A stretch of 6,740 bases of DNA from Lautropia sp. SCN 70-15 (GCA_001724315.1 MEEC01000254.1:1-6740); one strand, 5' to 3'. Numbered from the stretch's first letter, positions 1 through 6,655 are shown. The notes: generated from the letters alone by a model not told the origin. Numbers and translations: made by a program.

Positions 1-756
1 CCCACCGACGAGGGCGCCGCCTACTACGCGCACTGCAAGCAGATCCTGCAGCACCTGGACGAGGCCGACGGCATGCTGGCCGCGCAGCGCGAGTCGCCCC
101 GCGGCACGCTGCGCGTGCTGATGCCGCCGCTGCTGGGCACGCTGATCGTGATCCCGGCCATGCCGGCTTTCCTGCAGCGCTACCCGGACATGCGGGTGGA
201 GATCACCCTGGCGGTGCACACGCCCGACCTGGTGGGCGAGGGACTGGACCTGGCCATCTGCGTGACGCCGAAGCCCGATCCGGGCGTGGTGTTCCGCCCG
301 CTGGGGCTGGTGGCCATCCGAACCCTCGCCTCGCCGGACTACCTGGCACGCCGCGGCGTGCCGGCAACCCCCGACGACCTGGCCGGCCACGACCTGATCG
401 GCGTGCGCGTGAACCCCGGCCACCTGTTCTCCACCTGGCGCTTCCAGCAAGACGGCAAGCCGATCACCCGCGACTTCGAATGCCGGCTGGTGGCCGACTC
501 GGGCGACGCCCAGCGCGCCGCCGCCAAGGCAGGCGGCGGCATCTGCCAGGGCGCCCACTACGCGGTGCAGGACATGATCGAAAGCGGCGACCTGGTGCCG
601 GTGCTGGACGACTGGAGCTGGACCGGCCCGCCCATCGGTGCGATGCACCTGCCCAACCGGTTTCTTTCGCCGAAGGTGCAGGTGTTCACGGATTGCGTGC
701 GGGGATCGCTGGAGGGGAGGGTGAGCCCCTATCGGATCGACTGGAACAATCGCTAG
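1..756 (+). CDS. LysR-type transcriptional regulator, CrgA-like, 5' end outside window
   Basis: The frame is open from base 1, so the visible 251 residues are the C-terminal part of a longer gene; the internal ATG at 73 is not the true start. The first ~25 residues match the end of the LysR helix-turn-helix and linker helix (T-x-E-G-x-x-Y-Y, then a helix with ILQHLDEAD). At residues 32-39 the typical SPRGTLRV junction opens the effector-binding domain, which runs to about residue 235. The segments GEGLDLAI, a P-L-G strand, ASPDYLARRG and DLAGHDLIG are typical of the CrgA-like subgroup of the periplasmic-binding-protein fold. The winged DNA-binding domain lies upstream of the window. LysR proteins bind DNA as tetramers and respond to small ligands; the ligand cannot be read here. 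The target is often a divergent neighbour, which would lie to the left. The gene ends in TAG at 754-756. Family assignment is secure; subgroup is inferred. Confidence 0.93.
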   Translation, partial: PTDEGAAYYAHCKQILQHLDEADGMLAAQRESPRGTLRVLMPPLLGTLIVIPAMPAFLQRYPDMRVEITLAVHTPDLVGEGLDLAICVTPKPDPGVVFRPLGLVAIRTLASPDYLARRGVPATPDDLAGHDLIGVRVNPGHLFSTWRFQQDGKPITRDFECRLVADSGDAQRAAAKAGGGICQGAHYAVQDMIESGDLVPVLDDWSWTGPPIGAMHLPNRFLSPKVQVFTDCVRGSLEGRVSPYRIDWNNR

Positions 757-820
757 AAAGCGGACCCCGTCGCACCGGATGATCCCGCGCGGGCGAGGGC
801 CGGCTCCGTCACGACCATGG

Positions 821-826
821 CAGAAT
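821..826 (+). promoter_or_regulatory. Possible -10 element for tex
   Basis: CAGAAT at 821-826 matches the sigma-70 -10 consensus TATAAT at 4 of 6 positions and lies about 37 bases before the chosen tex start, which would give a leader of roughly 30 bases. No convincing -35 is present at the expected distance (the bases around 798-803 are GGCCGG). The 757-862 gap otherwise holds no T-tract terminator for the LysR gene, so read-through is possible. This is a weak call made on position and partial match only. Confidence 0.2.
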
Positions 827-862
827 CCGCCCCTCCCCGAATCAGCCATTGAGCCGACCCAG

Positions 863-3352
863 ATGGACGCCCCCAAGCTCGACGCCGCCACCGCCGCCCG
901 CATCGTTGCCCGCATTGCCGACGAACTCTCGATCCGGCCGCAGCAGGTGACCGCGACGGTGGAGTTGATCGATGGCGGCGCCACCGTGCCCTTCATCGCG
1001 CGCTACCGGAAGGAGGTCACCGGCGGGCTGGACGACACGCAGTTGCGCACGCTCGACGAGCGCCTGGTCTACCTGCGCGAGCTCGAGGAGCGGCGCGCGG
1101 CGATCGTGGAGAGCATCGCCGGGCAGGGCAAGCTCACCGAGGCGCTGGCCGCGCAGATCGCGGCGGCCGACACCAAGCAGCGCCTGGAAGACCTGTACCT
1201 GCCCTACAAGCCCAGGCGCCGCACCAAGGGCCAGATCGCCAGGGAAGCCGGCCTGGAGCCGCTGGCCGATGCGCTGCTGGCCGACCCCACTCTGGATCCG
1301 CAGGCCGAGGCGCAGAAGTACCTGCGGGCGCCCGACGAGAACGGCGAGCACGGCGTGGCCGACGCGAAGGCCGCGCTGGACGGCGCGCGCGACATCCTGG
1401 CCGAGCGCTTCGCCGAGCGGGCCGACGTGCTGGACGCGCTGCGCGAGCGCATGTGGACCGAGGGCTGGATCGCCGCGAAGGTCTACGAGGGCAAGGAGGC
1501 CGAGGGCGAGAAGTTCCGCGACTATTTCGACCATGCCGAGCCGATCGCGCAGGTGCCTTCGCACCGGGCGCTGGCGCTGTTCCGCGGCCGCCAGCAGGGC
1601 GTGCTTTCGTTGAAGCTGCAACTCGAGGCCTCGCTCGAGGAGCAGCTGCCACATCCGAACGTGCTGAAGCTCGCCGGCATCGTGGGGCTGGCCGAGTCGG
1701 TGCGCAATGCGGCGCGTGCGGCTGCCGCGGCGAAGTCCGGTGGCGCCGATGCGGCTGGTGCGGCGCCGGGGCAGGGCGCCGCGGCCCGCCCGGCCGACGC
1801 CTGGCTGGCCGAGGCCTGCCGCTGGTGCTGGCGCGTGAAGCTGCTGCCGCACCTGGAGACCGAGCTCTTCGGCCGCCTGCGCGAGGCCGCCGAGGCCGAG
1901 GCGATCAAGGTCTTCGGCGCCAACCTGAAGGACCTGCTGCTGGCCGCGCCGGCCGGCCCGCGCGCCGTGATCGGCCTGGATCCGGGCATCCGCACCGGCG
2001 TGAAAGTGGCGGTGGTCGACGCCACCGGCAAGCTGGTCCACGCCGCGACCATCTATCCGCACGAGCCGCGCCGCGACTGGGACGGCTCGATCGCTGCGCT
2101 GGCGAAGCTCGCGGAGAAGCACAAGGTCGAGCTGGTCGCGATCGGCAACGGCACTGCCTCGCGGGAGACCGACAAGCTGGCCGCCGACCTGATCAAGCGC
2201 CATCCCGAGCTGCGGCTGCGCAAGCTGGTGGTGTCCGAGGCGGGCGCCTCGGTCTATTCGGCCAGCGAGCTGGCTGCCAAGGAGTTCCCCGATCTGGACG
2301 TGAGCCTGCGCGGCGCGGTGTCCATCGCCCGCCGGCTGCAGGACCCGCTGGCCGAGCTGGTGAAGATCGATCCCAAGTCGATCGGGGTGGGGCAGTACCA
2401 GCACGACGTGAACCAGCGCGCGCTGGCGCGCCAGCTCGACGCGGCGGTCGAGGACTGCGTGAACGCGGTGGGCGTGGACGTGAACACTGCGTCGGCGCCG
2501 CTGCTGGCGCGGGTGTCGGGCCTCAGCGCAACTGTGGCGCAGCGCGTGGTGGACTTCCGCGACGCGCACGGCGCCTTTTCCAGCCGCGAGTCGCTGAAGC
2601 AGGTGCCGTACTTCGGCGACAAGGCCTTCGAGCAGGCGGCCGGCTTCCTGCGTATCCGCGACGGCGAGAACCCGCTCGACGCCTCCGCCGTGCACCCGGA
2701 GGCCTACCCGGTGGTACAGCGGATCCTGGAGAAGGTCGCGCGCAGCGCCAAGGAGCTGATCGGCAACCGCGAGGTGCTGCGCAAACTCGAGCCGAAGGCC
2801 TTCACCGACGATCGCTTCGGCGAGCCCACGGTGCGCGACATCCTGACCGAGCTTGAGAAGCCTGGCCGCGATCCGCGCGGCGAGTTCGTGACCGCGTCCT
2901 TCCAGGACGGCGTTGAGGACCTCAGGGACCTGCGCGAAGGCATGAAGCTGCAGGGCGTGGTCACCAACGTGGCCAACTTCGGCGCCTTCGTGGACATCGG
3001 CGTGCACCAGGACGGCCTGGTCCACATCTCCGAGCTGGCCGACCGCTTCGTGAAGGACCCGCGCGAAGTGGTCAAGGCCGGCCAGGTGGTGTCGGTGACC
3101 GTGCTCGAGGTCGACGTGACGCGCAAGCGGATCGCGCTGTCGATGAAGACCGGGGCGGGCGCGGGCCGCGGTGCGCGGGGCGCCGAGCAGGGCGCTCGCG
3201 GCGAGAGTCGCCGCGAGAGTCGCGGCAATCCAGGCGGGGCCGGGCGTTTCGGCGGCGGGCGCGATGCGCGCCGTTCGGGAGGGGCCGGGCAATCGGGCAG
3301 CGCCGGCGGGACCTTGCTGGGCGACGCGCTGGCCCGGGCACTGAAGCGCTGA
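863..3352 (+). CDS. tex: Tex, S1-domain RNA-binding transcription accessory protein
   Basis: Tex is a cytoplasmic nucleic-acid-binding protein linked to transcription and, in some pathogens, to toxin expression and stress survival. The product is 829 residues, against about 770-790 usually. The N-terminal helical domain holds GATVPFIARYRKEVTG (39-54) and LYLPYKPRRRTKGQIA (111-126). The YqgF/RNase H-like domain begins near 367 with GLDPGIRTG (371-379; Asp373). The helix-hairpin-helix region starts near 536 with VGVDVNTAS. The S1 domain spans 693-762 (GVVTNVANFGAFVDIG, then GLVHISEL). A 67-residue Gly/Arg-rich tail follows. The Ala/Gly-rich stretch at 283-312 and this tail account for the extra length. 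The frame is open to an ATG at 779, but those 28 extra residues are Pro/Arg-rich and unlike Tex; homologous sequence starts right after Met863. No strong Shine-Dalgarno precedes that ATG, so the exact start is less sure than the identity. Confidence 0.96.
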   Translation: MDAPKLDAATAARIVARIADELSIRPQQVTATVELIDGGATVPFIARYRKEVTGGLDDTQLRTLDERLVYLRELEERRAAIVESIAGQGKLTEALAAQIAAADTKQRLEDLYLPYKPRRRTKGQIAREAGLEPLADALLADPTLDPQAEAQKYLRAPDENGEHGVADAKAALDGARDILAERFAERADVLDALRERMWTEGWIAAKVYEGKEAEGEKFRDYFDHAEPIAQVPSHRALALFRGRQQGVLSLKLQLEASLEEQLPHPNVLKLAGIVGLAESVRNAARAAAAAKSGGADAAGAAPGQGAAARPADAWLAEACRWCWRVKLLPHLETELFGRLREAAEAEAIKVFGANLKDLLLAAPAGPRAVIGLDPGIRTGVKVAVVDATGKLVHAATIYPHEPRRDWDGSIAALAKLAEKHKVELVAIGNGTASRETDKLAADLIKRHPELRLRKLVVSEAGASVYSASELAAKEFPDLDVSLRGAVSIARRLQDPLAELVKIDPKSIGVGQYQHDVNQRALARQLDAAVEDCVNAVGVDVNTASAPLLARVSGLSATVAQRVVDFRDAHGAFSSRESLKQVPYFGDKAFEQAAGFLRIRDGENPLDASAVHPEAYPVVQRILEKVARSAKELIGNREVLRKLEPKAFTDDRFGEPTVRDILTELEKPGRDPRGEFVTASFQDGVEDLRDLREGMKLQGVVTNVANFGAFVDIGVHQDGLVHISELADRFVKDPREVVKAGQVVSVTVLEVDVTRKRIALSMKTGAGAGRGARGAEQGARGESRRESRGNPGGAGRFGGGRDARRSGGAGQSGSAGGTLLGDALARALKR
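3201..3224 (+). repeat. Two tandem 12-bp units in the tex tail
   Basis: Two adjacent 12-base units, GCGAGAGTCGCC and GCGAGAGTCGCG, differ at the last base only. They lie in frame and encode a doubled Arg-Glu-Ser-Arg motif within the Gly/Arg-rich C-terminal tail of Tex. The unit is a multiple of three, so copy-number changes would keep the frame. Confidence 0.75.
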
Positions 3353-3373
3353 TCGCCCGCAGCGCGCGATCAG
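3349..3373. terminator. Inverted repeat between convergent tex and coupling ATPase genes, possible bidirectional terminator
   Basis: CTGATCGC (3349-3356) and GCGATCAG (3366-3373) form a perfect 8-bp stem around a 9-base loop. The left arm contains the TGA stop of tex (3350-3352) and the right arm contains, on the opposite strand, the TGA stop of the ATPase gene (3370-3372). The symmetric position between two converging genes fits a shared end signal. Neither strand has a U-rich tract after the stem, so it is not a classical intrinsic terminator; it may instead act as a 3' end stabiliser, or termination may depend on Rho. Confidence 0.45.
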
Positions 3374-4833
3374 GACGCCCCCACGAGGCTCGCCAGCAGC
3401 AAGTCGTCCGGCGCCACCGACCCGATCGCCGGCCGGTAGCCCCCCGAGTCCGCCGGCCGCGTGTACATGCGCTGCGGTGCGGCCTTGGCGGGCATTACCG
3501 CGCGGCCGCGGTCGTGATACGGGTTGGCGTCGAAGGTGCCCGAGAACGCAGGGTCGCTCAGGTAGTTCGGCAGTCGGGCCACCACCGCCTCGTCGCCGGC
3601 CAGTTGCAGCACCATCTCGTCAGGCGCCAGGTCGAGGACCGCGGCGCCGTCGGCAAAGCCGGTCAGCTCGGACATGCCGTCGGCGGCCACCTGGTTCAGC
3701 GCCCCGAAGCACTGCAGCACCCGGCAGTTGTTGACCATGGTCTTCCAGTCGCGCGGGTAGAGCAGCTGAAGCTGGCTGGCGTCCTGCCAGAAGCTCCAGG
3801 TCTGCAGGCCGTAGCCGCGCAGCAGCGTGACCGCCTGCCGCAACTGCGGCAGTTCGCCGAGCTGGGCGGCTTCGTCGAGCACGAACAGCGTGGAAAGAGC
3901 CGGCCGCGCGCGCCGGCGGGTGAAACACGCGATCAGCGCGCCCAGCCACAGGCGCAGCAGGCGGGCGTGCGACTCCAGCATGTGCGGCGGCAGCACCAGG
4001 TAGATCGACAGCGGGGCGCCGCGGGTGACCTCGTCCAGGTCGAACGAGGTGCTCGCCACGCTGGCCTGCACCAGGTCGCCGCGCAGGAAGTCGACCATCT
4101 CCTGAGCGAAGGAGATGATGCCGCCCAGCGTCTCGGCGGCGGCGATGTTCAGCATCCGCGCGATGCGGCGCACCTCCGGGTGGGCCGATTCGAGCATCCG
4201 CCTGGCCATGTCGGACGGGTCCGCCGCGGCCGTGTTGATCATGTCGCGCGCCGCCATCAGGTTGCCCGGCTGGCCGTCGGCGCGCGCCTCGACCAGCACC
4301 TGCAGGATCGCGCCGATCGCCAGGTGCATGCCGCGGCTGGACCAGTAGCGGTTGCGCTCGTCGCCGCCGGTGTCGTTGAGCGCCTGCGCGAGCACCGCCA
4401 CCTCGTCCACCGCATTGGCCTGCGCGATGTCGATCGCGTCGAGCGGGTTAAGCGTGTCGGCCGGCTGGTCGGTGATGCCCATGGGGTCGATCACCACCAC
4501 CCGTTGGCCCAGCTCGCGCCGCCGGCGGGCGGTGATCGCCACGTTCTCGCCCTTGGGGTCGATGACGATCACCGGGCCTGGATAGCGCAGCAGGGCGGGC
4601 ACGATGCAGCCGGTGCCCTTGCCGGCGCCGGTGGGCGCGATCGTCATCAGGTGGCCGTCGCCGCTGAGCAGGATGGGGTCGAGGTAGCCGGTGGCCGGCG
4701 AGCGAAGCGGATGGCCGTAGGTGAAGCCGATCGGCCGGCGCGGGTGGCGACTTTCGAGCGACCAGCCGACCAGCAGGCCGGGTTCGGGAACGCTGTCGGG
4801 CAGGCGCAGTTGCGAAGCGGACACGAAGGGCAT
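3370..4833 (-). CDS. Orphan VirD4/TraG-like coupling-type ATPase without membrane anchor
   Basis: The product is 487 residues with the hallmarks of the type IV secretion coupling protein family (VirD4/TraG, RecA/HerA-like fold). Walker A is APTGAGKGTG at 66-75 (Lys72), followed by VIVIDPKGEN at 88-97. The middle region carries SIYLVLPPHMLESHARLLRL (276-295), typical of this family. Walker B is LFVLDEAAQLG at 316-326 (Asp320, Glu321), and a QDASQLQ motif lies at 350-356, matching the family's Q-D-x-S/A-Q-L sensor region. Classical VirD4 proteins have about 600 or more residues and two N-terminal membrane helices before Walker A. Here Walker A comes at residue 66 with no hydrophobic segment before it, so the protein should be soluble. 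The start is the ATG at 4833, 5 bases after the upstream stop; the open frame running up to 5346 is only the shadow of the neighbouring gene. GAGG at 4844-4847 can serve as a ribosome site and supports coupling. Family call is strong; DNA pumping or secretion function is not shown. Confidence 0.88.
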   Translation of the reverse strand: MPFVSASQLRLPDSVPEPGLLVGWSLESRHPRRPIGFTYGHPLRSPATGYLDPILLSGDGHLMTIAPTGAGKGTGCIVPALLRYPGPVIVIDPKGENVAITARRRRELGQRVVVIDPMGITDQPADTLNPLDAIDIAQANAVDEVAVLAQALNDTGGDERNRYWSSRGMHLAIGAILQVLVEARADGQPGNLMAARDMINTAAADPSDMARRMLESAHPEVRRIARMLNIAAAETLGGIISFAQEMVDFLRGDLVQASVASTSFDLDEVTRGAPLSIYLVLPPHMLESHARLLRLWLGALIACFTRRRARPALSTLFVLDEAAQLGELPQLRQAVTLLRGYGLQTWSFWQDASQLQLLYPRDWKTMVNNCRVLQCFGALNQVAADGMSELTGFADGAAVLDLAPDEMVLQLAGDEAVVARLPNYLSDPAFSGTFDANPYHDRGRAVMPAKAAPQRMYTRPADSGGYRPAIGSVAPDDLLLASLVGAS

Positions 4834-4838
4834 GGCAC

Positions 4839-5606
4839 TCAGTCCTCGCTCTCGGGCAGGTCTCCGATTTCGGACACATCGCGCAGGTCGCGCAGCGGCG
4901 AGGCGTTGGTGCGCACCGGCAGTGCGTCGCTGGCCACCAGCGTGTCGTCTTCCATCGTGACGCCGCCTTCGCGAATGCGCAGCCGCGCCTCGAACAGCGA
5001 GCCGCCGTAGGCGATGAGCCCGGTGGCGAGCAGGTCCTCGCCGTCGCGCGTCATCCCGATCGGCCGGACCTTGTCCGCCCAGGGTACATCCCGTTGCAGG
5101 TCCGAGCCCCGCAGCACCGGCGAGTCGAGCGACTCCACCGGCATGAACGGGCCCTCGTCGCCCCAGACGCAGGCGCAGTAGAAACGCAGGTAGTCGGGGC
5201 CCGAGCGCACGGCATCGAGCGGGGCCAACGGGCTGGGGAGATAGCCCGAGTCGCCCGTTTCGCCCTCGAAGTACTCGGCCAGGTCCGCGGGCAGGCGGCC
5301 GCCGTTCAGGTCGTTCAGCACCCGGCTCTCGCCGTCGATCACCCACATGAGCCCGGGGCCATAGAGGACGTCGAAGGTGCCGATCCGGCCCAGCGCGACC
5401 CGAGCCTCCCCCTCGATCAGCGCCCAGCCCGGATAGAAGGACAGCGGCATCGCGCGCAGCGCTTCGATCGGGTGGTGGGGCGAGAGGTGATCATGGCTGC
5501 GCGGCCGCGCGAGCAGCTTCCGCAGGCGCATCGTGAAGCCGGCGGCGTGGCCGGGCGTGAGCGCGCGCCAGGGGCCGGGCAACAGCGGGATCGGGAAGTC
5601 GGGCAT
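4839..5606 (-). CDS. Unrecognised 255-residue protein, partner of the coupling-type ATPase
   Basis: I do not recognise a family. The product is 255 residues, apparently cytoplasmic: no signal peptide or membrane segment is seen. The N-terminus is proline- and arginine-rich (IPLLPGPW at 6-13, MRLRKLLARPR at 26-36). A middle portion rich in short hydrophobic stretches, probably beta, follows (FDVLYGPGLMWVIDGESRVL at 78-97). Then comes YLRFYCACVWGDEGPFMPVE (139-158), with Cys143, Cys145 and a W-G-D-E-G-P turn, and two probable strands near 193-215. The last 20 residues are acidic, ending PESED. A good ribosome site, AGGGAG at 5613-5618, sits 6 bases from the ATG. Codon use resembles the neighbours, so this is a real gene. 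It follows panE by 16 bases and precedes the ATPase start by 5 bases, which suggests it works with the ATPase, perhaps as adaptor, regulator or substrate. That role is inference from position only. Confidence 0.85.
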   Translation of the reverse strand: MPDFPIPLLPGPWRALTPGHAAGFTMRLRKLLARPRSHDHLSPHHPIEALRAMPLSFYPGWALIEGEARVALGRIGTFDVLYGPGLMWVIDGESRVLNDLNGGRLPADLAEYFEGETGDSGYLPSPLAPLDAVRSGPDYLRFYCACVWGDEGPFMPVESLDSPVLRGSDLQRDVPWADKVRPIGMTRDGEDLLATGLIAYGGSLFEARLRIREGGVTMEDDTLVASDALPVRTNASPLRDLRDVSEIGDLPESED

Positions 5607-5612
5607 TGCGCG

Positions 5613-5618
5613 CTCCCT
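5613..5618 (-). promoter_or_regulatory. Ribosome binding site of the 255-residue gene
   Basis: On the minus strand AGGGAG lies 6 bases before the ATG at 5606, inside the 16-base gap after panE. It decides the start of this otherwise unrecognised gene and indicates independent initiation rather than dependence on panE translation. Confidence 0.7.
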
Positions 5619-5622
5619 GGAA

Positions 5623-6582
5623 TCAGCGTTTCGCCACGTCCAGCAGCCTGACCATCGCCGCCAGCGCCCGGTTCACCGGCGTGGCCACGCCCAGCGCCTC
5701 GCCGCGTGCGGCCACGTAGCCGTTGAGCGAATCGATCTCGGTAGGCCGGCCCAGCGAGAGGTCCTGCTCGGTGGACGAGGTCGCCGGCGCCATCGCCTGA
5801 CCCAGCTTCATCGCCGCCTGGTAGAGGCTGTCGGCGTCGGCGAGCGGCCCGCCCTCGGCTTTCGCCCCCGCCACGCATTCGTCGACCAGGTCGCGCGCGA
5901 CCGCGCGGGTGTCGGCGCGCTCCACCAGCGGGCCGTAGCGCGAGCGGCCGACTGCCGACATCGCGTTGAACACGCAGTTCATCACCAGCTTGGTCCACAG
6001 CTCGCTGCGCACGTCGGGCACCAGCCTGCAGGGCACGCCCGCGCGCTCGAACAGTGCCGACACGGCCGAGGCGCGTGCGCTGGGCACTTCGGCCGCGCCG
6101 TACTCGCCGACCACCAGGTCGCCGCGGCCGGCGTGCAGCAGATGGCCCGGGCCGGGCATCGAGGCCGCGACGTAGACCACGGCGCCGATCGCGTCCACGC
6201 CTGCTTCGCGCATCCTGGAGACGTTGTCCACCCCGTTCTGCATGCTGACCACCGTGGCACCGGGTTTCAGCAGCGGCACCAGCGAGCGCGCGCCGTCGGC
6301 GGTGTCGCGGGTCTTCACGCAGAAGAGCACGACGTCGGCCTCGCGCACGGGCTCGGGCGAGCTGTCGGCGGCGACCGCTACCCGGTGCTGCCCGCCGCCG
6401 CTCTCGAAGAGCAGGCCGTCGCGGCGGATCGCCTCCACGTGCGCCGGCCGGGCGATCAGCGTGACCGGCGCGCCGGCCTCGGCCAGCTTGGCGCCGAAGT
6501 AGCACCCGACCGCGCCGGCCCCGAACACGGCGACCTTCGGCCAGGACGGGGCCGCGCCCCGATTGCGGGTGTCGTCGTTCAT
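5623..6582 (-). CDS. panE: 2-dehydropantoate 2-reductase (ketopantoate reductase) family protein
   Basis: This family reduces 2-dehydropantoate to pantoate with NADPH in the cytoplasm, a step of pantothenate and coenzyme A synthesis. The product is 319 residues (E. coli PanE has 303), with a ~15-residue N-terminal extension before the Rossmann strand. GAGAVG at 21-26 is the dinucleotide-binding loop, and a conserved FCVK strand end lies at 87-90. QNG at 115-117 places Asn116 at E. coli Asn98. ELWTKLVMNCVFN at 194-206 supplies the catalytic Lys198 (E. coli Lys176) with Asn202 and Asn206 (Asn180 and Asn184). Ser270 and Glu282, in PTEIDSLNG, match Ser244 and Glu256. All key residues are thus present, so it should be active. 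AGGAAG at 6589-6594 lies 6 bases before the ATG. Proteobacteria often carry several paralogues of this family with uncertain substrates, so pantoate synthesis is likely but not proven. It is the first gene of a three-gene minus-strand operon. Confidence 0.9.
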   Translation of the reverse strand: MNDDTRNRGAAPSWPKVAVFGAGAVGCYFGAKLAEAGAPVTLIARPAHVEAIRRDGLLFESGGGQHRVAVAADSSPEPVREADVVLFCVKTRDTADGARSLVPLLKPGATVVSMQNGVDNVSRMREAGVDAIGAVVYVAASMPGPGHLLHAGRGDLVVGEYGAAEVPSARASAVSALFERAGVPCRLVPDVRSELWTKLVMNCVFNAMSAVGRSRYGPLVERADTRAVARDLVDECVAGAKAEGGPLADADSLYQAAMKLGQAMAPATSSTEQDLSLGRPTEIDSLNGYVAARGEALGVATPVNRALAAMVRLLDVAKR

Positions 6583-6588
6583 GTGGGT

Positions 6589-6595
6589 CTTCCTC
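6589..6595 (-). promoter_or_regulatory. Ribosome binding site of panE
   Basis: On the minus strand GAGGAAG lies 6 bases before the ATG at 6582. It is a strong match to the Shine-Dalgarno consensus and fixes the panE start at the M-N-D-D N-terminus. Its outer edge overlaps the first of three TCGAT repeats. Confidence 0.75.
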
Positions 6596-6614
6596 GATCG
6601 TCGATAATCGATGC
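6594..6614. promoter_or_regulatory. TCGAT repeat cluster in the divergent panE / amidohydrolase spacer
   Basis: TCGAT occurs at 6594-6598, 6601-6605 and 6608-6612, exactly 7 bases apart, in the AT-richest part of the 6583-6678 spacer. The second and third copies form a perfect 11-base palindrome (6601-6611, TCGAT-A-ATCGA). GATAAT at 6603-6608 matches the sigma-70 -10 consensus at 5 of 6 positions on the + strand, but no good -35 lies at the right distance. The site may be a promoter core or operator for one or both divergent genes; that role is inferred. Confidence 0.35.
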
Positions 6615-6634
6615 TAACAACGAACCGGGCCGCC

Positions 6635-6647
6635 GCTCGTCGCGAGC
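6635..6647. other. Small hairpin in the amidohydrolase leader
   Basis: GCTCG (6635-6639) and CGAGC (6643-6647) form a 5-bp GC-rich stem with a 3-base loop, about 18 bases before the amidohydrolase ribosome site. No U tract follows, so it is not an intrinsic terminator. In such GC-rich DNA a stem of this size can arise by chance. Confidence 0.25.
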
Positions 6648-6655
6648 CCTCTGCA

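Noticed and set aside
784..793. CCCGCGCGGG palindrome after the LysR gene as a terminator
   Set aside because: It has no loop and no following T tract, and palindromes of this kind are common by chance in such GC-rich DNA.
779..862. Upstream ATG at 779 as tex start
   Set aside because: The 28 added residues are Pro/Arg-rich, unlike Tex N-termini, and the segment contains the only candidate promoter element. The ATG at 863 leads directly into homologous sequence.
842..3292. Very long open frame (816 codons) on the minus strand opposite tex
   Set aside because: Tex on the + strand has unmistakable domain motifs across the whole span. The antisense product is His/Arg/Gln/Leu-rich low-complexity sequence, as expected from a GC-rich codon-biased gene read backwards.
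3514..5010. 498-codon open frame on the + strand opposite the ATPase gene
   Set aside because: The minus strand encodes a clear VirD4/TraG-family ATPase. The + strand product has the Val/Gln/His/Arg-rich composition of an antisense shadow and no recognisable motif.
4834..5346. Extended 658-residue version of the coupling-type ATPase, which would add an N-terminal domain
   Set aside because: The extra 171 residues are Arg/Gly/Ala-rich frame-shifted reading of the 255-residue gene, which has its own good start site. Family similarity begins only after the ATG at 4833.
3370..5606. Recent horizontal acquisition of the ATPase and its partner
   Set aside because: By eye GC content and codon use match the flanking genes, and no direct repeats, integrase, transposase or tRNA boundary is seen. 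An old acquisition cannot be excluded, but the sequence gives no positive sign.
5417..6505. 362-codon minus-strand frame across panE and the 255-residue gene, suggesting a fusion
   Set aside because: It is out of frame with panE, whose catalytic residues are all in the other frame. Its upper part is Arg/Gly-rich shadow sequence, and only panE and the 255-residue gene have ribosome sites.
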